Source: CAZDGK01 sp964505035
GTDB taxonomy: Bacteria; Patescibacteriota; Saccharimonadia; UBA4664
Direction: 5' to 3'
NCBI GenBank assembly: GCA_964505035.1
Contig: CAZDGK010000005.1
Coordinates: 1 to 48,586 of the forward strand
DNA: 48,586 nt
Shown here: positions 32,696-40,518 of the stretch, one piece after another
Layout: the number at the start of each line of letters is the position of its first letter
Numbering within the stretch: the first letter of the stretch is position 1
The notes under the pieces: generated by a model
Told to the model about the DNA's origin: nothing
Database searches by the model: none
The model's input: the letters and a program-made list of their open reading frames with translations, nothing else
Translations under genes and position numbers: made by a program

Positions 32696-33589
32696 ATGGC
32701 GGTGCGGTATTTGGAGGTGCGCGGACGGGTCCGGGATTTGGCAGAGAATGTAGCAGCGGACGTCATGCGGCACTTTCAGGCCCGCCAGTATTTGGGCAAA
32801 GCGGTGGTGGTGTGCGATGAACCGGAGGCCTGGCTGGCGGCGGCCGAGCGGCAGTGGCACAAGCTCGGGCGGGCTCTGCAGCGGCGGCGGGCTCAGGCTG
32901 TGGATGCCGATGAGATCTTGCGCCATACGGCCACCATTACCCACATGCAGCAGGTGCGGATGATGAGCGGGGCGCCGGCCGACTGGTCTGAGGCGGTGCT
33001 CTACGCCCTGAGGCCGGACCAGATCGGCGGTTTGCCGGCCAGCTGTTTGACCCTTTATTTGACGCGGCGACTGCCGGAGGCCAAGCTGCAGAGCCTACTG
33101 GCGACCATGCCGAGCTCGGGGCTGGTTGTCGACTACGCCGCACAACTGGCCAACGGCGACTTTGGGCTGTACTCACGGGCGGAATTGGAGCTGAGGGCGG
33201 CAGCCAGCTGGCGAGCGGTAGCCAGCCTCCTGGAGACCGCGGGCGTGGATCTGGCCGTACTGGGGAACCCGCAGGCTCTGGAGCTAGCGGTAGACGACTT
33301 GCTAGATATGCAGGACACCTACCTGCAAGCAGTGGCGGCCTTCCAATACGCGCTAAATCTGGCGCGGCCTCTGCGGACGATCACCCAAATGCAGCGCAAG
33401 CAGTATGAGATGGCGCTGGTATTGGCCCAGCACGTACAGGCGCTGGGGCCCGGCCGACTACCGGCTGACTTCCTGAAGACAGACCTGGATGATTCGTTCT
33501 ACCTGAGTGAAGCCTGGGCCATAGTGGCGGCTGGCACTCGCGGGCTAGCCAGCCTGGCAGCGCGGCCAGGGCTGGTGCTCGTGCGGTAA
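32696..33589 (+). CDS. Soluble helical protein of unknown function
   Basis: A 297-residue protein, 24 bases after radC and probably in the same operon; AGGAGG stands 8 bases before the ATG. It is rich in Ala, Leu and Gln, almost all helical, with a Met/Gln-rich stretch (THMQQVRMMSGAP, TQMQRKQYEMALVLAQHVQ). No signal peptide, membrane helix or recognised motif. Confidence 0.6.
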   Translation: MAVRYLEVRGRVRDLAENVAADVMRHFQARQYLGKAVVVCDEPEAWLAAAERQWHKLGRALQRRRAQAVDADEILRHTATITHMQQVRMMSGAPADWSEAVLYALRPDQIGGLPASCLTLYLTRRLPEAKLQSLLATMPSSGLVVDYAAQLANGDFGLYSRAELELRAAASWRAVASLLETAGVDLAVLGNPQALELAVDDLLDMQDTYLQAVAAFQYALNLARPLRTITQMQRKQYEMALVLAQHVQALGPGRLPADFLKTDLDDSFYLSEAWAIVAAGTRGLASLAARPGLVLVR

Positions 33590-33611
33590 CCAGCGCGACC
33601 GGTGCGCCGGA

Positions 33612-33632
33612 GGCTGCGCTAGAGCCGCAGCC
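33612..33632. terminator. GC hairpin between convergent genes
   Basis: GGCTGCG / CGCAGCC, a 7-bp stem with a 7-base loop. No T-run. Confidence 0.4.
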
Positions 33633-33633
33633 G

Positions 33634-33834
33634 CTAAGAGCCGGTGACCTGCGACCCTAGCGACTCAAAAGCGGCTAGCAACCGCCGGAAAGACGGCTCG
33701 GTGAGCTTTTCATAACTGATGGGCGTGAAGACGGCCAGCCGGCGCGGCCCGGTCTCGCGTGGCAACAAGGGCGCGAACGAGCCGCGGGCGGAAACGTAGA
33801 GGCGGCAGTCGAACCGGAGCGGAGGCTGCTCCAC
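33634..33834 (-). CDS. Possible 66-codon ORF directly after lexA
   Basis: The frame opens with GTG right after the lexA TAG, with no gap (TAGGTG), so it would be translated by coupling. The product is 66 residues, basic, with a second half (AVFTPISYEKLTEPSFRRLL then AAFESLGSQ) that reads like a small real domain. No family recognised. It is SOS-regulated if real. It could also be a chance ORF in GC-rich DNA. Confidence 0.4.
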   Translation of the reverse strand: MEQPPLRFDCRLYVSARGSFAPLLPRETGPRRLAVFTPISYEKLTEPSFRRLLAAFESLGSQVTGS

Positions 33835-34455
33835 CTAGTATTTCCGAATCAAGCCAATGACGACGCCCTGGATCTGAATAGGCGTGCCGGATTCGACGAT
33901 GATGGGGTCCATGGCGGAATTGGAGGGCTGCAGGCGGATGTGGTCCTTTTCTTTGTAGTAACGCTTGAGGGTGGCCTCGCCGCCATTGATGAGGGCGATG
34001 ACCATTTCGCCGTTGGATGGTATTTCCTTTTCCTGCACTACCACGTAGTCGCCGGTATGGATGCCTTCGTCGATCATGGAGTCACCTTTGACTTGCAAGA
34101 CGTAGGAGTTGCGGCGGCCCACCATGAAGGGGGGTACTTCGAGGGTTTCGGGGTGGCCACCCAGCGTTTCGATGGGCTGGCCGGCGGCTACCAGGCCGAG
34201 GATGGGCAGGCCGACCGTGTGGGACACATCGACCTCTTCGGCCTTGACCAGCTGAATGGAGCGGGCCTCATTGTCGCCCTTCTGGAGGGCGCCCTTGGCA
34301 ACGAGTGACTCAATGTGCTCGGCCACAGTGGCGACGGAGCCGTAGCTAAAGTGAGCGGCGATCTCACGATAGCTGGGGGCATAGCCGTGTAGCTCGATGA
34401 ACTGAGTGACGTAATCGAGAACTTCTTTCTGGCGCTTGGTGAGTGGACCGTGCAT
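33835..34455 (-). CDS. lexA: LexA SOS repressor
   Basis: A 206-residue LexA: wHTH domain (TKRQKEVLDYVTQFIELHGY then APSYREIAAHF, with SYGSVATVAEHIESL as the recognition part), scissile bond A91-G92 in LGLVAAGQP, catalytic S126 (GDSMID) and K164 (ATLKRYY). It represses DNA-damage genes and is cleaved when RecA filaments form. Its promoter carries a palindrome overlapping the -10 box, fitting autoregulation. CCTCCT on the plus strand (34465-34470) is the SD. The recognition helix departs from E. coli and B. subtilis LexA, so a different operator is expected. Confidence 0.95.
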   Translation of the reverse strand: MHGPLTKRQKEVLDYVTQFIELHGYAPSYREIAAHFSYGSVATVAEHIESLVAKGALQKGDNEARSIQLVKAEEVDVSHTVGLPILGLVAAGQPIETLGGHPETLEVPPFMVGRRNSYVLQVKGDSMIDEGIHTGDYVVVQEKEIPSNGEMVIALINGGEATLKRYYKEKDHIRLQPSNSAMDPIIVESGTPIQIQGVVIGLIRKY

Positions 34456-34485
34456 ATGACAAACCCTCCTACGGTTTATAATTCC

Positions 34486-34514
34486 ATGTTACCGAACATA
34501 GGCCGAAGTGTCAA
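34486..34514 (-). promoter_or_regulatory. lexA promoter with candidate LexA operator
   Basis: On the minus strand: TTGACA (34509-34514), 17-base spacer, TAACAT (34486-34491). The palindrome ATGTTCGGTAACAT (34486-34499; half-sites ATGTT/AACAT, 4-base spacer) covers the -10 and part of the spacer. Confidence 0.65.
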
Positions 34515-34526
34515 GACAGTGAAAGA

Positions 34527-34544
34527 GCCCCGGTTTCCCGGGGC
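34527..34544 (-). terminator. Terminator after PafA/Dop-like gene 2
   Basis: On the minus strand, stem GCCCCGG / CCGGGGC with a 4-base loop, followed by TCTTTCACT. It separates this gene from the lexA promoter. Confidence 0.7.
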
Positions 34545-34548
34545 CCTC

Positions 34549-35768
34549 CTAGGCCGGCTCGGCCTGCCGCTCGGGCATGGGATACAGCTCCGGAACGGCA
34601 TTATCTAGCGGGTCGAGCAGGTANNNNNNNNNNNNNNNNNNNNNNNNNNNNNNNNNNNNNNNNNNNNNNNNNNNNNNNNNNNNNNNNNNNNNNNNNNNNN
34701 NNNNNNNNNNNNNNNNNNNNNNNTGATGTCCGGCTGCTTGGCGCGAATGCCCTCCAAGACCACCTGCTTGGTGGCCCAACCGAGCTTACCCTTGTGGGCC
34801 TCCGGCTCCAGCGATTGCTGGAGTCGCTGGAGGTGCGTGTGGTACTCAGAGACGATGTGGCGCTGAGGACACAGACGAGGGTAGCTGCCCAGAAACTGCA
34901 GCGCTTGCTCGATGTAGTGCAACTGAATCTCGACGGCGGTGAGCCGGCGGCCGTTGGTCAGCCGGACCTTTTGGCCGGGCCACTGACTAATAGTCCTGAT
35001 AGCGCTGACCGGGTTGTCTAGCTCGAGTCCGGCGAGCCGGAACTCTTCCCGCATGGTGCACAGTACATCCAGTACCCCGAAGGTGAGCCGGATGTGCTGC
35101 GGAAACAGCGGGTTGTCGAACAAGATGAGATGCAGCCGACGTCCAAATTTGAGGTCGGAATGCGGCTCATCCCGCAGGTTTACGATGGGCCGATGAGACG
35201 TGGTGTCCAGAGCGTAAACCTGGTCCATGAAGCCTGAGCGTTGAGCTAGCTCGTAGCGAGGCTGCCGCTGGCGATTGAAGCGCAGCCGACCGGCGCCCAG
35301 CACAATCTGGCTAGTCACCAGGAAGGCGATGAGCGGCTCGGCGAAACCAGCGAGACTGGCAGTGCCAGCGTCGGCTGGCACCCCGATCTGCAGGTTGACA
35401 TGCGTACCGAAGGTGTCCTCGACGCCAGCGCGAAAGCCACAGGTGTTGTTGGCGTACACTTCGCACTCAACGAACGGATCTATGGGATCGCGGTTGGCGG
35501 CTACGAGCAGGCGCTGGGTAGCCCGAGCGACATATTCGTCGCCGGCCAGCGCATGCGTCATGACATCCTCGGCGTTGTCGCATTCGCCCGTGGCGTACTC
35601 CGGATGACGATTGATGTCGATGTAGAACCGGGCGCCATTGGGCAGGAACATGCTAGGGCAGTCCAGATCCGCCGGGAACATACCCGACAGTGGAAGCGCA
35701 TGCGGCTGCTTGCCGACGAGCGTAACAATGCCGTACTCGGCCTCACGACCCATGGCACGGCGGCGCAT
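34549..35768 (-). CDS. PafA/Dop-superfamily carboxylate-amine ligase/amidase-like protein, broken by a scaffold gap
   Basis: A glutamine-synthetase-fold enzyme of the Pup ligase/depupylase family. Visible motifs: MGREAEYG (E9, E11, metal), NGARFYIDINRHPEYATGEC (D51 is the proposed catalytic Asp), NNTCGF then FGTHVN (where PafA and Dop have SHEN/CHEN), NLRDEPHSD (199-205) and RRLHLILFDN. The tail after the gap (YLLDPLDNAV) matches the PafA C-terminal DPF segment but is in another frame, as expected if the 100-N run is a placeholder. Strong SD AGGAGGTGG. It lies downstream of a full-length homologue, with its own promoter. PafA joins Pup to lysines; Dop deamidates or removes it. Which, if either, applies here is unknown. 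Confidence 0.8.
34624..34723. other. Scaffold gap of 100 Ns
   Basis: Exactly 100 unknown bases inside the PafA/Dop-like gene. By comparison with PafA, about 85-90 residues are missing between AKQPDI and YLLDPL, so the true gap is probably about 250-270 bases and, for the frame to close, of length 3n+2. Confidence 0.95.
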
Positions 35769-35812
35769 AGCGCCACCTCCTCTCGATATTGTTCAGGTAC
35801 CAGAGTGCCATA

Positions 35813-35841
35813 AGCCTATCACAAAAGTGAGCCCCCGTGAA
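35813..35841 (-). promoter_or_regulatory. Promoter of PafA/Dop-like gene 2
   Basis: On the minus strand: TTCACG (35836-35841), 17-base spacer, TAGGCT (35813-35818). The leader (35769-35812) contains GGTACC and ACAAT before the SD, as in the homologous gene upstream. Confidence 0.6.
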
Positions 35842-35855
35842 AAACACGGGGGCTC
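35829..35855 (-). terminator. Terminator between the two PafA/Dop-like genes
   Basis: A perfect 11-bp stem GAGCCCCCGTG / CACGGGGGCTC with a 5-base loop, followed on the minus strand by ACTTTTGTG. The next promoter's -35 lies in this hairpin. Confidence 0.9.
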
Positions 35856-35862
35856 TCGAGCC

Positions 35863-37320
35863 CTAGGCGGCGGGCAATTGCCGCCCGGCGGCCAGTAATT
35901 GGCCGAGCTCGGAGACTGGGCGGACATCGGTGGTGAATGGATCGCCGATGTTGATGTGATGCTGCCCCAGCTGCAGGCGGGACCAGTCGACGGCCAGGGG
36001 GCCGACAATGGCGGCTTCGGCACGATGTGGCGAGCTAGAGCCCACCAGATTGACGAACGCTGAGCGCACCACGCCGCGGGCAGCGGCTGGTGGCCTGAGG
36101 CTGGCCCGACGGGCCGCCTCGAGAAACGCTGACCCGCTAGCACGTTCGGCGAGCCGGACCGGGACGCTATCAGCGAAGTGGTCCCCAAGCTCAAACGTGT
36201 GGTAATGCAGGTGCAGGTTCTCAGCGATGTAGTAGTCGTGACAGCCCGTGCGCTCAGTCCGGCGCTTAATCATGAGCCACTTGGTGACCCAGTCATTGCG
36301 CAGGAATAGCGCCTCGGGGACACCAGTCGATCGGCTGAAGGCCTGGAGCTGGAACCGCCATTCGGCCAGGATCGGCTCGAACATGGCCAGCTGACGGCGC
36401 TTGACGAACGCCTCAGCCTGGGCCAAGTAATGAAGGCCGACTTGGACGGCCGTGAGGCGGCGGCCAGCGACTACGGACAGCGGAATCTTCCAGTCTGAGC
36501 TGAGCTGCCTGAAGGCAGCCACCGGATTAGCCAGCGAGATGGGCGTGACAGAGCCTTCGGCCCACATCAGAACCGCCAATACCACCAGGCCAACCTTGAG
36601 CTCGATGACTGAAGGCAAAATGTTTGAGTCGAAGAAGATCGGCTGCAGCCTCCAGTATGGGTGGCTGCCTCCACCAGGACGGGGCACGTGGTGCTCGTCC
36701 CGGGCCAGGAACATGGGGCGCTCCTGAGTGCTGGTGGAGGCCGTGCCGATGAGCTTGGCAAAGAAGTGACTGCGAGCGCTGATCCGATAGCGGAAGTTGC
36801 GCCCGGCCAGGCGGGTGCGGCACTGAGGGCCGGGCGGAATAACCAGCCCGGCGCCCACAACCAGTGGCAGGGTAGCCAGCATGGCGCCCATGGCGCCGAC
36901 AAAGTCCTCGAGGTCGTCGCCGAAACTCTGGCGGAGCGGCATCAGGACGTTGATGTGATTGCCATACGACGTGCTGGCCAGGTGATCGGTGTTGTTCTTG
37001 AGAATCCGAACCACCGGGCGCTCTGAGGTCGCTGGGCGTGACCGGTACGCTTTATTCAGCATGATGGGACCGGCCCACTCGTGGCAGGCTATCTCGCGTG
37101 GCTCGGTGCATTCCGGGGTAGCATACTCCGGATGGCTGCCGATGTCGCGATAGAGCCGAGCGCCGTTGACGACCCAAATATTGGTCTCGTCACGCTGGAC
37201 ACCTGGCACGCCGCCATGGCTGGCGGCCTTGAATAGCCAGGTCACGATGTCCTCCACTTGCACCTTGCTGGTGGGACTGACACCATACTCGGTTTCGGTA
37301 CCGAAGACGGGCCTAAACAT
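35863..37320 (-). CDS. PafA-like (Pup-ligase superfamily) protein, full length
   Basis: A 485-residue protein with both PafA domains. Motifs: FGTETEYGV (E9, E11), NGARLYRDIGSHPEYATPEC (D59), KNNTD (109-112), SYGNHINV (118-125; PafA and Dop have HEN, here HIN), LARDEHH (206-211, usually TRDEPHA), and FFDSNILPSVIELKVG (like GDSNMSE-x-LKVG). The C-terminal domain has the ARG...VDWSRLQL...DPF order of PafA. It therefore keeps the ATP/Mg fold and the Asp, but several usually invariant residues are changed. Strong SD AAGGAGGG. Forms a tandem with a second homologue. No pup, prcAB or mpa is present in the window. Confidence 0.82.
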   Translation of the reverse strand: MFRPVFGTETEYGVSPTSKVQVEDIVTWLFKAASHGGVPGVQRDETNIWVVNGARLYRDIGSHPEYATPECTEPREIACHEWAGPIMLNKAYRSRPATSERPVVRILKNNTDHLASTSYGNHINVLMPLRQSFGDDLEDFVGAMGAMLATLPLVVGAGLVIPPGPQCRTRLAGRNFRYRISARSHFFAKLIGTASTSTQERPMFLARDEHHVPRPGGGSHPYWRLQPIFFDSNILPSVIELKVGLVVLAVLMWAEGSVTPISLANPVAAFRQLSSDWKIPLSVVAGRRLTAVQVGLHYLAQAEAFVKRRQLAMFEPILAEWRFQLQAFSRSTGVPEALFLRNDWVTKWLMIKRRTERTGCHDYYIAENLHLHYHTFELGDHFADSVPVRLAERASGSAFLEAARRASLRPPAAARGVVRSAFVNLVGSSSPHRAEAAIVGPLAVDWSRLQLGQHHINIGDPFTTDVRPVSELGQLLAAGRQLPAA

Positions 37321-37361
37321 GGACCCTCCTTCCAGATTGTCGAGGTACCGTGAGTGTGCTT

Positions 37362-37390
37362 AGCCTAGTCTCAAAGCGCCAGGCTGTCAA
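37362..37390 (-). promoter_or_regulatory. Promoter of PafA-like gene 1
   Basis: On the minus strand: TTGACA (37385-37390), 17-base spacer, TAGGCT (37362-37367). The leader resembles that at 35769-35812: a CACTC stretch, GGTACC, ACAAT and GGAGG in the same order and nearly the same spacing. Confidence 0.75.
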
Positions 37391-37449
37391 TTGGGTAGAA
37401 CCAGCTCGCGGCAGTTCCGCCTCCTAGCTCCGGACTCGCTTCGCTCAAA

Positions 37450-37485
37450 CAGCGTCGCGGCGGAGGTGAAACCGCCGCTGCGCTG
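37450..37485. other. Long GC hairpin downstream of VanW-like gene
   Basis: Two 14-base arms (CAGCGTCGCGGCGG / CCGCCGCTGCGCTG) with one 2-base internal mismatch and an 8-base loop. No T-tract. It may be a terminator/processing hairpin or part of a small RNA. No tRNA is seen in the 212-base gap. Confidence 0.5.
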
Positions 37486-37532
37486 GCTCAGAGCCATTAC
37501 CGGATCGCTGGCGAGCTGGGACGATGGGCCGG

Positions 37533-39347
37533 CTAATTGAACTGCTGCTGGACGGGGAAATCCTTGGAGGACTTGTAGTAGGTGTTAACTTCGTCGGTCT
37601 TGAGCAAGTTGCCGGCTAGGTCGTAGGTGTCGCGCCAGAAAACGGTGTGCGAGGGCTGGGTGGCATCGTTGGAACCGGTGACGAACTGTGGACCGCGGAT
37701 TTGGCCGTACTTGGCCTTGGTGCCGTAGAAGTCGAAGCGCAGGGTGGTGCCTTGCATGATGGTCTGGATAAGGATGTAGTGGCCGGTGTCGTTTTTGAAC
37801 TTGAAGTCGACGTCGGGGTAGTAGATGGTGGCGTCGACGCCGGGCACGCCGAAGGGCGCGGTGTAGTAGCTGACGGCAAAGGAGTGGTTGTGCCGCTCGA
37901 CGATGGGCAGGCCGGCCAGGAGAGCGGCGCGGTAGGCCGTGGAGCTAACTTGGCACAGCCCCCCGCCGTATTGCTTCTCCTCGTGGTCGCCCAGGATGAC
38001 GAGCTCGGGCATGTAGCCAGTCTCGGGACCGACATCGCCCAGGAGCTTGCCAAACGAGAAGACTTCACCCGGAGCGAGCAGCACGCCATTGAACCGCTTG
38101 GCGCCCTGGCGAACATTGGTGAGGCGAGCCTGGGTGGAGCCGGGGAAGTAAGTGATGCCTTCAGAGAGCAGGTCGGTGATGCCGAGCTGGGCCAAGTTGT
38201 CCTCGCGAACGTCAGGCTGGGTGAGCTTGAGGGTAAGCGGGACGGTGCGGTCGTCGGCCACGCGAATGAGAGCGGCGCTGATGGCGTCGACGGTGCCAGG
38301 CTGGTCGAGGGCGCTGCCCTGCTGGCTAGGAGCGACGACCGACAGCTGGCCACCCTGCATGGCGAGCTGGGCATTGTCAGCCGACTGGTCGAGCTGGGCG
38401 GCCAGGGCGGCGACGTAGGCCGTGATGGCGTCGTGGCTGAGGCTGAGAGTAACGCTGGATTTGGCCGGGTAGAGGTCGGCAAGATTGCGACTGGCCAGGA
38501 ATGAGGTGGGGGCATGGTGGGCAATGCCGAGCCAGCCGATGATGGTATGGCGATCAATGGTTTGGCTGGTGTCGCGGTAGGTGAGGGTGACCGGTCCAGC
38601 AATGTAGACATCGGCCTGCTGAGCAGCGGCGGTGAGCTCGGCCGTGGTGACCGACGGCACGACACCGTAGACCGGAGCCGGGATAGTGCTGATGTCGGTG
38701 CGAGCGAGGCGGTCATTGATGAGCAGCGAGAGGCGGCCAAGGTCGAGACGGCTGCCGGCCTGGGCGGGCGAGACCTGGGTCTGACCGTCATTGAAGGTGA
38801 GGGTGGCGTCGGCCGCTGGCGTGGCGACGTCTTCGCTGATTTGATCAACGTAGGGCTCGAGCTTGTCCTGGCTATAGCTGAAGTGGCTGATATTGGTGAC
38901 GCGGCCAAGCAGGGCCCGCAGCTGCTCCCCCATCCGCCGGCCCAGGCTACCCTGGCGGCCGTAGTTGTAGGCCTCGCTGAGGGCGGTGGCAGTGTCGTAA
39001 GTGGCGCCAAGGTCGCGCACCGGGATGCGCATGATGGTGGTGCCGTAGCTAATGGGCAGCGCGTGACCGGTGAAATTGTCGATCTGGTCCTGCAGCCGGC
39101 CGGCTGCCACATCGCGCGACAGGCCGCCCAGGTAGAGGCCGTCGGCGCTGACGCCCGGGAAGACCTTGTCCCAGTAGGCCAGCTCAAAACTGCCGACCAG
39201 CAGCACACAGCCGACGACAGCGCCGATCAGCAGCCGCCACACGAGAGGCAGGCGGCGCCGGGGCTCGTAGTCGGCGGGCTCGACTGGTGGTTCTTCCACG
39301 ACGAGTTCGACGGGCTCGGAATTGGTAACGGTTTTGCGCTTGGGCAT
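37533..39347 (-). CDS. VanW-family protein with peptidoglycan-binding-like (YoaR) domains
   Basis: A 604-residue protein: an acidic cytoplasmic N-terminus, a membrane helix (about 38-58), two PG_binding_4/YoaR-like repeats in the middle (about 65-400), and a VanW domain at the end (VRQGAKRFNGVLLAPGEVFS, ELVILGDHEEKQYGGGLCQV, YYPDVDFKFKNDTGHYILIQ). VanW domains occur beside glycopeptide-resistance genes and in wall-associated proteins, with no settled activity. It is a surface protein. TATAAT (39355-39360, minus strand) precedes the ATG by 7 bases, so it has a leaderless start; the ATG at 39356 lies in the -10. Confidence 0.88.
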   Translation of the reverse strand: MPKRKTVTNSEPVELVVEEPPVEPADYEPRRRLPLVWRLLIGAVVGCVLLVGSFELAYWDKVFPGVSADGLYLGGLSRDVAAGRLQDQIDNFTGHALPISYGTTIMRIPVRDLGATYDTATALSEAYNYGRQGSLGRRMGEQLRALLGRVTNISHFSYSQDKLEPYVDQISEDVATPAADATLTFNDGQTQVSPAQAGSRLDLGRLSLLINDRLARTDISTIPAPVYGVVPSVTTAELTAAAQQADVYIAGPVTLTYRDTSQTIDRHTIIGWLGIAHHAPTSFLASRNLADLYPAKSSVTLSLSHDAITAYVAALAAQLDQSADNAQLAMQGGQLSVVAPSQQGSALDQPGTVDAISAALIRVADDRTVPLTLKLTQPDVREDNLAQLGITDLLSEGITYFPGSTQARLTNVRQGAKRFNGVLLAPGEVFSFGKLLGDVGPETGYMPELVILGDHEEKQYGGGLCQVSSTAYRAALLAGLPIVERHNHSFAVSYYTAPFGVPGVDATIYYPDVDFKFKNDTGHYILIQTIMQGTTLRFDFYGTKAKYGQIRGPQFVTGSNDATQPSHTVFWRDTYDLAGNLLKTDEVNTYYKSSKDFPVQQQFN

Positions 39348-39411
39348 TGCACCCATTATAAGCCAAAGCCAGACGGGACGCGGCTAATCTTAAATTTGGT
39401 ATCATAAAGGT

Positions 39412-40407
39412 ATGAAACTACTAGTGACGGGTGGTGCGGGGTTCATAGGGGCCAACTTCGTGCATTACACCCTGAGTACTCGCCCTGAGCATGAGGTTAC
39501 AGTAGTGGACGCGCTGACATACGCCGGGAATAAGGCTAATTTGGCTCAGGCTGGGCAGCGCATCACATTTGTACACGGCGATATCCGCGATGTGGCGCTG
39601 ATGGACCAGCTGGTGGCGCAGTGCGACGTGGTGGTACACTTTGCCGCCGAGAGTCACAACGACAACAGCCTAAACGACCCGTCGCCGTTTGTGTTTAGCA
39701 ATATTGTGGGCACGTACCGGCTACTAGAGGCGGTGCGCAAGCACGACAAGCGACTGCACCACATTAGTACCGACGAGGTGTACGGCGACTTGGAGCTGGA
39801 CGACCCCGCCAAGTTTAGCGAGGGCAGCCAATACAAGCCGTCGAGCCCATATTCGAGCAGCAAGGCGGCCTCGGACATGCTGGTACGCGCGTGGACGAGG
39901 TCATTTGGCGTGCGGGCTACCATCAGCAACTGCTCGAATAACTACGGGCCCTACCAGCACATTGAGAAATTTTGGCCACGGCAGATCACCAATATTTTGG
40001 CTGGGATCAAGCCCAAGATCTACGGTACGGGGGCGGCGGTGCGCGACTGGATCCATGTGGATGACCACAACGACGCGGTGTGGGCGATTTTGGAGCGAGG
40101 CCGGATTGGCGAGACGTATATGATTGGCGCCGACGGTGAGCGGTCGGGCAAGGACAGCGTAGAGCTGTTGCTGGAGGTGATGGGCCGTCCGCGCGACTGG
40201 TACGACCTGGTGGCCGACCGGGCCGGGCACGACATGCGCTACGCGATTGACTGGACCAAACTGCGGACGGAGCTAGGCTGGCAGCCGCTGTATACGGACC
40301 TGCGCGAGGGCGTGCGGGCGACGGTGGATTGGTACCGGGCCAATGAAGGCTGGTGGCAGCCGCTGAAGGCCGAGGTGGAAGCGGCGTACGCGCGGCAGGG
40401 TCAGTAG
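39412..40407 (+). CDS. rmlB: dTDP-glucose 4,6-dehydratase
   Basis: A 331-residue SDR enzyme: TGGAGFIGANF (7-17) binds NAD; STDEVYG carries T120, D121, E122; Y147-x3-K151 (PYSSSKAASD) is the catalytic pair; SNNYGPYQHIEKFWP is the RmlB substrate segment. It turns dTDP-glucose into dTDP-4-keto-6-deoxyglucose, the second step of dTDP-rhamnose synthesis. The gene starts leaderless (TATCAT 39400-39405, 6 bases, ATG) and is divergent from the VanW-like gene. It heads the order rmlB-C-D-A. Confidence 0.95.
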   Translation: MKLLVTGGAGFIGANFVHYTLSTRPEHEVTVVDALTYAGNKANLAQAGQRITFVHGDIRDVALMDQLVAQCDVVVHFAAESHNDNSLNDPSPFVFSNIVGTYRLLEAVRKHDKRLHHISTDEVYGDLELDDPAKFSEGSQYKPSSPYSSSKAASDMLVRAWTRSFGVRATISNCSNNYGPYQHIEKFWPRQITNILAGIKPKIYGTGAAVRDWIHVDDHNDAVWAILERGRIGETYMIGADGERSGKDSVELLLEVMGRPRDWYDLVADRAGHDMRYAIDWTKLRTELGWQPLYTDLREGVRATVDWYRANEGWWQPLKAEVEAAYARQGQ

Positions 40408-40419
40408 CGCCGGGCCGGG

Positions 40420-40448
40420 TTGCCTGGCTAACAGATAAGCGGTATGAT
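40420..40448 (+). promoter_or_regulatory. Internal promoter before rmlC
   Basis: TTGCCT (40420-40425), 17-base spacer, TATGAT (40443-40448) in the 111-base gap, giving a leader of about 65 bases. rmlCDA can thus be expressed apart from rmlB. Confidence 0.55.
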
Positions 40449-40518
40449 GCGGCTGCCTGCCAAATCGTGGTAGGCCGGTTGCCCTGAGCAGCCGTGAACC
40501 TTGAGAGAGGGGCTAGAT

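Noticed and set aside
37391..37532. tRNA or other known RNA gene in the gap after the VanW-like gene
   Set aside because: No acceptor stem pairing, T-loop or CCA; only a long hairpin is visible.
37616..39208. Long second frame (530 codons) inside the VanW-like gene
   Set aside because: Composed of Ser/Pro/Ala/Thr low-complexity residues, as expected for a shifted frame of a GC-rich gene; the VanW frame has clear domains and its own promoter.
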